IMG/VR virus record: IMGVR_UViG_3300037189_013737
Coordinates: 1 to 24,378 of that record
Direction: 5' to 3' (one strand)
Length of the DNA stretch: 24,378 nucleotides
Origin: a virus
The notes beneath the pieces are model-generated. The model ran no database searches and was not told where the DNA came from. It saw nothing but the letters and a program-made list of their open reading frames with translations. Positions 20,788 to 24,378 of the stretch are shown here, one piece after another; within the stretch, counting starts at the first letter, position 1, and each line of letters begins with the position of its first letter. The position numbers and the translations under genes are program-made.

Positions 20788-21260
20788 AGGACAAACTCAT
20801 GGTGACACTTCGGGCAAATTGTCGTGTCGCTGTCAGGCTTTTTGGGCTTTTCGTCAGGGATTTCGGGGACTTCGTCAGGAGACCCAATCATATCTTCAAT
20901 CTCTTCTTTTGAAAAGCCCAACACTTCCAAATCAAAATCTTCATCATTTAACGAATCAATTTCTGCCGCCAACACGTCAAAATCCCAGCAAGCCATCGAT
21001 GGAAGCTGGTTGTCGGCAATGGTGTAGGCCTTGATTTGAGCCCCACTCAATCCCTCTAGCACAATTACCGGAACTTGCTCCATCCCAGCTTCATGCGCCG
21101 CAAGGACGCGACCGTGCCCTGCAATGATTTTGCTTTTCTCTGAAATGAGAACAGGATTTGTAAATCCAAATTGTTTGATGGATTCTTTGAGTGCCTTGAT
21201 TTGTTCGTTGCTATGTTTTCTGGCGTTGTTTTCGTAAGGATCAAGATCCTTAATTGCCAT
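20784..21260 (-). CDS. ParB/Srx-domain protein with C-terminal CPKC motif
   Basis: 158 residues from ATG at 21260, chosen because GAGGT lies at good spacing upstream; a start at 21299 would lack this and overlap the upstream gene more. ParB N-terminal/sulfiredoxin-like domain: DPYENNARKHS (7-17), KESIKQFGFTNPVLI (25-39), IIAGHGRVLAAHEAG (45-59) with the catalytic/binding GHGR, and YTIADNQLPSMA (79-90). The C-terminus is acidic and ends CPKCHHEF, a single Cys pair. In many phages this domain sits beside or is fused to a DNA methyltransferase; none is found here. It may act in DNA binding, nicking or CTP-dependent regulation, which is unproven. Confidence 0.85.
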   Translation of the reverse strand: MAIKDLDPYENNARKHSNEQIKALKESIKQFGFTNPVLISEKSKIIAGHGRVLAAHEAGMEQVPVIVLEGLSGAQIKAYTIADNQLPSMACWDFDVLAAEIDSLNDEDFDLEVLGFSKEEIEDMIGSPDEVPEIPDEKPKKPDSDTTICPKCHHEFVL

Positions 21261-21441
21261 CATCTTTACCTCGAGCCGTCGTCTTGTAGAATCTTTCATG
21301 CAATGGGCAAATGTGTATATTCCTTCCGTCTAACAGCTTAATTTTTTTAGAAGTTCTGACATGGCATTTTTCATACTTAACGGGATTGTATGACAAAACT
21401 ATTACATGTCCACACTCCTGAAGATTTAGTTTTTTATTCAT
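21250..21441 (-). CDS. Small basic protein with cysteines, unknown
   Basis: 63 residues: MNKKLNLQECGHVIVLSYNP, then YEKCHVRTSKK, and NIHICPLHERFYKTTARGK. C10, C27 and C46 with His residues nearby (H12, H28, H44) suggest a small metal-binding fold, but no known family is recognised. It overlaps the MazG-like gene by 8 nt and the ParB-domain gene by 11 nt. It is part of the tightly coupled early block. Confidence 0.65.
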   Translation of the reverse strand: MNKKLNLQECGHVIVLSYNPVKYEKCHVRTSKKIKLLDGRNIHICPLHERFYKTTARGKDDGN

Positions 21442-21742
21442 CTTTCACAAAAACACCAGAAGGCAACAGTGTTCCGGTGCGGTCTTTGATTTCGTTGTAC
21501 GCCCCCTGAAGGCATTCATTCAAATCGAGCGAACTCAACGCGCAAAAGTTGATGAGGCAGATCAGCACATCTCCAACTGCGTCCATTGTTTCTGCCCGGT
21601 TTCGTTTATTCACAGCATCAGCAAGCTCACCAACCTCTGCAACTGTCTTGAGCAGTTGAGATATCGGGGTTGCGTTCGGAATGATTTTCCGGTCCTCAGC
21701 CCACTTGATGACAAGTTCTTGTAGTTCTTCAAACGTATTCAT
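21434..21742 (-). CDS. MazG-like nucleotide pyrophosphohydrolase
   Basis: 102 residues, close to the usual length of a single MazG-type domain. The metal-binding helices are clear: LKTVAEVGELADAVNK (31-46) containing EVGE, and AETMDAVGDVLICLINF (50-66) containing E..DA.GD. NECLQGAYNEIKDRTG (75-90) is the common final helix. These enzymes hydrolyse (d)NTPs or alarmones to monophosphate and pyrophosphate; phage versions are proposed to reset host nucleotide or ppGpp levels. ATG overlaps the preceding stop (ATGA). It lies in the small-gene block upstream of the ParB-domain gene. Confidence 0.88.
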   Translation of the reverse strand: MNTFEELQELVIKWAEDRKIIPNATPISQLLKTVAEVGELADAVNKRNRAETMDAVGDVLICLINFCALSSLDLNECLQGAYNEIKDRTGTLLPSGVFVKDE

Positions 21743-21951
21743 TTCGATACTGATTCAATTAATTTGTTCCAGTCGTGAATTGATGCCACTCGCTCAACTG
21801 GAGTTTGAGCCCTTACTATTGCATTGCCAGCTCGGATCAAGCTAGCAACCTTTCGCTCCATCTCTTCAATGGCATCAAGCTCATCCATAATCGGCCGGCA
21901 ACGACCGCTATCGCGCCAACTTAACGTGTCTTCGCTGCATGTTGGCGTCAT
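21739..21951 (-). CDS. Small helical protein, unknown
   Basis: 70 residues: MTPTCSEDTLSWRDSGRCRP, then IMDELDAIEEMERKVASLIR and a helical tail ending LIESVSK. Mostly alpha-helical by composition, with no motif recognised. It starts with a strong Shine-Dalgarno sequence (GGGAGGA, about 7 nt before ATG), a rarity in this window. It overlaps both the Lar-like gene upstream and the MazG-like gene downstream by 4 nt, so its translation is coupled to both. Confidence 0.7.
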   Translation of the reverse strand: MTPTCSEDTLSWRDSGRCRPIMDELDAIEEMERKVASLIRAGNAIVRAQTPVERVASIHDWNKLIESVSK

Positions 21952-22238
21952 TCCTTGTCCTCCCTAGGCATGGCAGCAAAAACAATTTGAGCAAACCGGT
22001 TAAAAACCTCAAAAAGCGAATCTCCGTTTATTACCAAAGAGGCTTTATTCCGAACTGCAGAATTCCAAAGCTGAACAGCAGTGATATCATTCAGCGATTG
22101 CGGTCCTGCAGCACCGCATTCATTACAAGTAACACAAAATAAACCATCATCATCGTCAATGTCGCTCAAGTCTTCTAGTGAAAATGATTCTTGTTTACAG
22201 AATGGACACTGAAGAATCTCTATTTTTGTTGAACTCAT
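21948..22238 (-). CDS. Lar-like zinc-ribbon protein, possible restriction alleviation
   Basis: 96 residues. C11-PF-C14 and C38-NE-C41 with GAAGP after the second pair and AVQLWNSAV at 54-62 match the Lar zinc-ribbon pattern (CPFC, then C..CG.AGP, then A...WN). Lar proteins alleviate host restriction or modulate type I restriction-modification in the examples known. The acidic insertion LEDLSDIDDDDG lies between the two pairs, longer than in a minimal ribbon. The C-terminal half (SLFEVFNRFAQIVFAAMPRE) is helical and unknown. ATGA overlaps on both sides tie it to its neighbours. Anti-restriction function is inferred from the family. Confidence 0.75.
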   Translation of the reverse strand: MSSTKIEILQCPFCKQESFSLEDLSDIDDDDGLFCVTCNECGAAGPQSLNDITAVQLWNSAVRNKASLVINGDSLFEVFNRFAQIVFAAMPREDKE

Positions 22239-22441
22239 TTATTGATTATCACATCAACTTGATGTTTAGTTTGTTTTATTGTTTTCTCAGCCTCAATCCA
22301 TTTCAAATTTCCAACATTATTTGAAATAATGTCGTTCGACGCCCTAGAAAGCATCTTTAAAAGGAGTTTCAGGCTTTCATTGTCTTTTGTCAGTAAAAAA
22401 ATCTCACTGTGAAGCGATGCAATTTCGTCAATATGGCTCAT
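22235..22441 (-). CDS. Small coiled-coil protein, unknown
   Basis: 68 residues: MSHIDEIASLHSEIFLLTKD, NESLKLLLKMLSRASNDIIS and VGNLKWIEAEKTIKQTKHQV. Strong heptad-like hydrophobic spacing suggests a coiled coil in residues 5-35. No known family. ATG overlaps the upstream stop by 4 nt and its own stop overlaps the Lar-like ATG, so it belongs to the coupled block. Confidence 0.65.
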   Translation of the reverse strand: MSHIDEIASLHSEIFLLTKDNESLKLLLKMLSRASNDIISNNVGNLKWIEAEKTIKQTKHQVDVIINK

Positions 22442-22659
22442 TCTGTGTCTGGTTCTTGTTTAAGCTCGAAATAAAGGTCCAGAGTCTCTTTTGCTGTCTC
22501 TCTGTTAAACGACAAAACTCTATACGGGTCACGGAACGAGCCTCTTTGTTTAAACTCGTAGACGTTTGCGCCAAGAGAGTCCACTTTACATCGTATCCCG
22601 GGCTCAGCAATGTCCCAGTTTATCGATCCCCAGTCCGGAGGATATTTTTTTACAATCAC
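22438..22659 (-). CDS. Small protein, GTG start, unknown
   Basis: 73 residues from GTG at 22659, which overlaps the preceding stop as GTGA; GGAG about 5 nt before it supports the start. Sequence features: YPPDWGSINWDIAEPGIRCK, VYEFKQRGSFRDPYRVLSFN and ETAKETLDLYFEL. Mixed alpha/beta appearance, a single cysteine, no membrane helix. Not recognised. Confidence 0.6.
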   Translation of the reverse strand: MIVKKYPPDWGSINWDIAEPGIRCKVDSLGANVYEFKQRGSFRDPYRVLSFNRETAKETLDLYFELKQEPDTE

Positions 22660-22907
22660 ACTCTTTCTCCGTTGGCTTTGTACACATCAAGCCACTGTTC
22701 AAGTGCTTTCCAGACAGCTTTGTTGACCGGAAACTGACATTTCCGATGCTCCCCGCTCTTCTTGAGCCACAACGGGCCGCAGTAGCCGCAGTAGTCAAAC
22801 GTCCACATCCGTCCGTTGACGGTGATTTTTTGATCAACAGCGTCTGGAACCGAGATGAAGGTTTCTGGGTTTAGCTGAATTGATTTCAATTTATTTACCC
22901 TCAACAA
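22656..22907 (-). CDS. Small cysteine-containing protein, start uncertain
   Basis: Up to 83 residues. No ATG is suitable; TTG at 22907 or TTG at 22892 would start it, both close to the stop of the preceding gene. The core KITVNGRMWTFDYCGYCGPLW has C40 and C43 (CGYC), then HRKCQFPVNKAVWKALEQWL with C57, followed by DVYKANGERV. A partial zinc ribbon is possible with three cysteines and the nearby His. Codon pattern and tight coupling to the next gene (GTGA) support it being real. Confidence 0.6.
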   Translation of the reverse strand: MLRVNKLKSIQLNPETFISVPDAVDQKITVNGRMWTFDYCGYCGPLWLKKSGEHRKCQFPVNKAVWKALEQWLDVYKANGERV

Positions 22908-23106
22908 ATGTTATTGCTCCAATAATAGCAAACCCAAGCCTACGTCTTGTTTTTGCGCCAACCCCAGCCGGCGGTCGTTCAAAAACAACTGCCGCGTAAA
23001 GACGTTCTAAGGAGCCGCCGCAATCATACTGCTCAGCGTACTTCAGAGCAGCTTTAAGCTCTCTTCCGCGAAGGTTTGCGGTCAGAAAAGAAATGTGTCC
23101 ACTCAT
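22891..23106 (-). CDS. Small protein, unknown
   Basis: 71 residues: MSGHISFLTANLRGRELKAA, LKYAEQYDCGGSLERLYAAV, VFERPPAGVGAKTRRRLGFA and IIGAITFVEGK. One short hydrophobic stretch near the C-terminus (AIIGAITFV) is too short for a clear membrane helix. ATG overlaps the upstream stop (ATGA). No family recognised. Confidence 0.65.
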   Translation of the reverse strand: MSGHISFLTANLRGRELKAALKYAEQYDCGGSLERLYAAVVFERPPAGVGAKTRRRLGFAIIGAITFVEGK

Positions 23107-23402
23107 ACCGCTACCATGATGCGTTGAGACCGTCCGGAAGCCGCCCGTTTTGATCCAGCTTCTCGGATGAGTTTTTTGCGGAACAGCGCCCTGTATCGGG
23201 GCGTGATTGATCCATACCCAAACTCAGGCAGGTCTGCGATGACATCGTCAGAGATGCACCCAGCTTCCCCGTAGGATCGAACCACCTCCAAAACCATCTC
23301 CTCGAGCTTACTCGCATCGAGGGAAGCAGCTGCTTGCTTGCTCGTCACAGGGTCACTGCGACGAGCGGCAGGCTTGCTGAAATCAAGCTCAGGCTGGATC
23401 AT
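23103..23402 (-). CDS. Winged-helix-like DNA-binding protein candidate
   Basis: 99 residues from ATG at 23402, which overlaps the previous stop by 4 nt; an open frame extends upstream but overlaps the 191-residue gene and has unrelated composition. MIQPELDFSKPAARRSDPVT, then SKQAAASLDASKLEEMVLEV, a helix-turn-helix-like ISDDVIADLPEFGYGSITPR and YRALFRKKLIREAGSKRAAS. This is the layout of small phage winged-helix proteins that recognise DNA and regulate or help replication. The recognition helix is probably GSITPRYRALFRKK. Function beyond DNA binding is not known. Confidence 0.7.
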   Translation of the reverse strand: MIQPELDFSKPAARRSDPVTSKQAAASLDASKLEEMVLEVVRSYGEAGCISDDVIADLPEFGYGSITPRYRALFRKKLIREAGSKRAASGRSQRIMVAV

Positions 23403-23974
23403 TGGATAGCTTTCCAGAGGGAGAGATTGAACGTCCCGAACGGACCGCCTTTCTCGGGGCGGAAGTCCCCGATACCAACCTGCTGACCGCCCTCGGTGAT
23501 GAGTTGCTGAACAAACTCCGGAGGGAGAAGATCCTCGTTCACACGGACCGAGAACCGGGCAGACCAGCAATCAAACCGAGGACGATGGCGCATGATCCGC
23601 CCTTTGGTCGCCGGAATTGTCACTGGTCGGGAATCGACCTCGAACGACTTGGAAGGGGTCTCGCCGTCAAGGTCAAGGATCGTCACCGTGTCCTGCGTCA
23701 CCAGCACCGCAGCCGGCACGACGTACTTTGCAGACTTCCGAGTGCCCCTGAGCTTGTGGCCTCCGCCGGCTTCACGAATGAGTCGAGCGATCGCCGCGCC
23801 CGGAAAGTAGTAGGTACCATCACTGGCCTGATAAACGACCTCCTGAGCCTGTTCCCGAGGAGATTTCTCGACCACAAGAGCACTGCGGGTTGCCTTTCCC
23901 TGCTGTGCCGCCTCAGTGAAACGGTGTTGAAGTAGGGGTGATGTGCCTTCGATTAGGACTTCGTATGTTTTCAT
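23399..23974 (-). CDS. Conserved-looking phage protein, unknown (191 aa)
   Basis: 191 residues: MKTYEVLIEGTSPLLQHRFT opens the protein, then VYQASDGTYYFPGAAIARLI, TVTILDLDGETPSKSFEVDS, RHRPRFDCWSARFSVRV and the C-terminal VGIGDFRPEKGGPFGTFNLS. Beta-rich with two glycine-rich loops. The opening strand plus PLL-H and the closing glycine loop faintly resemble the RAMP-type fold of Cas7-like proteins, but I cannot establish homology by eye. It is the first gene after the pentamer repeat and the ABA-sandwich gene. The A/T-rich leader before the ATG has no Shine-Dalgarno motif. Confidence 0.75.
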   Translation of the reverse strand: MKTYEVLIEGTSPLLQHRFTEAAQQGKATRSALVVEKSPREQAQEVVYQASDGTYYFPGAAIARLIREAGGGHKLRGTRKSAKYVVPAAVLVTQDTVTILDLDGETPSKSFEVDSRPVTIPATKGRIMRHRPRFDCWSARFSVRVNEDLLPPEFVQQLITEGGQQVGIGDFRPEKGGPFGTFNLSLWKAIQ

Positions 23975-24025
23975 TTATTTTGCTGTAGTTGCGATTTTTG
24001 CGAGATCGTGAACTCAAATTGTATC

Positions 24026-24095
24026 CATGCCTTGCCTTGCCTTGCCTCACCGTGCCTTGCCGAGCCATGCCCTGCCGGACCGCGCCTGACCGCGC
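24026..24095 (-). repeat. Degenerate pentamer repeat, 14 units of G(C/T)NNG
   Basis: On the minus strand, starting immediately after the stop codon of the ABA-sandwich gene, 14 consecutive pentamers run 24095-24026. Every unit starts with G, ends with G and has C or T second: GCGCG, GTCAG, GCGCG, GTCCG, GCAGG, GCATG, GCTCG, GCAAG, GCACG, GTGAG, three GCAAG, GCATG. It is non-coding and lies in the 121-nt gap before the 191-residue gene. Function unknown; candidates are a structural or recombination element. Confidence 0.85.
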
Positions 24096-24378
24096 CTAAA
24101 AAGCATCAATACCTTCCGTTCCCTCCCATTTGCCCAGCGTCCGCAAAAACGCCTCTGCGCGTTGGCGGGCTGTGGCGCAAAAAAATGACGAGTCATCCGA
24201 ATAATGTGAGTTTGTGACTCTAGCTAGCTGAGTTGCGTAAAATGGGTTCCAATCCGAGAAAATAACCTTCTCCGCCTCATGCATCGCGTTGAGGTCGGTG
24301 CAGTAGTTTGGCAGGTCACTTTGCCATAGATCCCCATTCAAATCTCGGCAAATTAAATTGCCTTTCCAGCCACACGCC
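24096..24378 (-). CDS. Phage ABA-sandwich domain protein, 5' end beyond the window
   Basis: The frame is open to the right edge of the window, giving at least 93 residues; a TTG at 24341 is an internal possibility but the upstream frame is open with in-family residues, so the true start lies outside. The C-terminal part reads LPNYCTDLNAMHEAEKVIFS, NPFYATQLARVTN and ATARQRAEAFLRTLGKWEGT. The DLNAMHEAEK and ATARQRAEAFLRT-G-WE patterns are the hallmark of the small phage ABA-sandwich domain, a widespread domain of unknown function in phage early regions. The stop TAG borders the pentamer repeat directly. Confidence 0.85.
   Translation of the reverse strand, partial: ACGWKGNLICRDLNGDLWQSDLPNYCTDLNAMHEAEKVIFSDWNPFYATQLARVTNSHYSDDSSFFCATARQRAEAFLRTLGKWEGTEGIDAF

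Noticed and set aside
23975-24025. Possible promoter (TACAAT box) before the 191-residue gene
   Set aside because: No convincing -35 element at the right distance; the upstream bases are the pentamer repeat.
24026-24095. CRISPR-like or tRNA-like element
   Set aside because: Five-base units without spacers, and no cloverleaf folding pattern.

Overview
The window looks like part of a tailed bacteriophage genome, or a prophage or metagenome contig of one. Every convincing gene is on the minus strand, packed with 1-4 base gaps or ATGA/GTGA/TAATG overlaps. It has a phage-type head module (portal, scaffold-like, major capsid candidates), a lysis cassette and two very long collagen-like fibre proteins. 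The portal resembles the short-tailed (T7-like) connector family. A 113-residue protein beside one fibre resembles a family I associate with aquatic (cyanophage/pelagiphage) viruses, so an aquatic origin is plausible. Most structural genes lack a Shine-Dalgarno motif, but a few small genes have one. The host cannot be assigned; a Bacteroidota or Verrucomicrobiota host is only a guess. No tRNA, rRNA, insertion sequence, CRISPR array, integrase, polymerase or terminase was recognised.

Layout in the direction of transcription (right to left). (1) 24378-20140 holds small accessory and regulatory genes: an ABA-sandwich protein cut by the window edge, a 70-bp degenerate pentamer repeat, an unknown 191-residue protein, a winged-helix-like protein, several unknowns, a Lar-like zinc ribbon, a MazG-like pyrophosphohydrolase, a ParB/Srx-domain protein and a Gp88-family protein. 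(2) 20140-12497 is the head module: a cysteine-rich protein, portal, a 78-residue protein, scaffold candidate, two glycosyltransferases and the major capsid candidate, which has a hairpin-rich leader. (3) 12441-8257 holds a small virion protein candidate, the first collagen-like fibre (816 residues), a small fibre-linked protein, a membrane protein, a GH108-type endolysin, a holin and overlapping inner/outer spanin candidates. (4) 8255-4895 is the second collagen-like fibre (1005 residues) and its 113-residue partner. (5) 4873-1 holds two GT4 glycosyltransferases, an FkbM-like methyltransferase, an acidic protein and a long structural protein that runs off the left edge.

The most interesting theme is the combination of two threonine-rich collagen-like fibres (dominant triplet Gly-Ala-Thr) with five predicted glycan-modifying enzymes placed among the structural genes. 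A testable idea is that the phage glycosylates, and perhaps methylates, its own fibres or capsid, in the manner of the glycosylated collagen-like spore protein BclA or the virus-encoded capsid glycans of chloroviruses. The direct sequence facts are the repeats, the enzyme motifs and their proximity; that the enzymes act on the fibres is inference. No gene-free stretch exceeds 300 bases. The longest, 13706-13942, is filled with inverted repeats.
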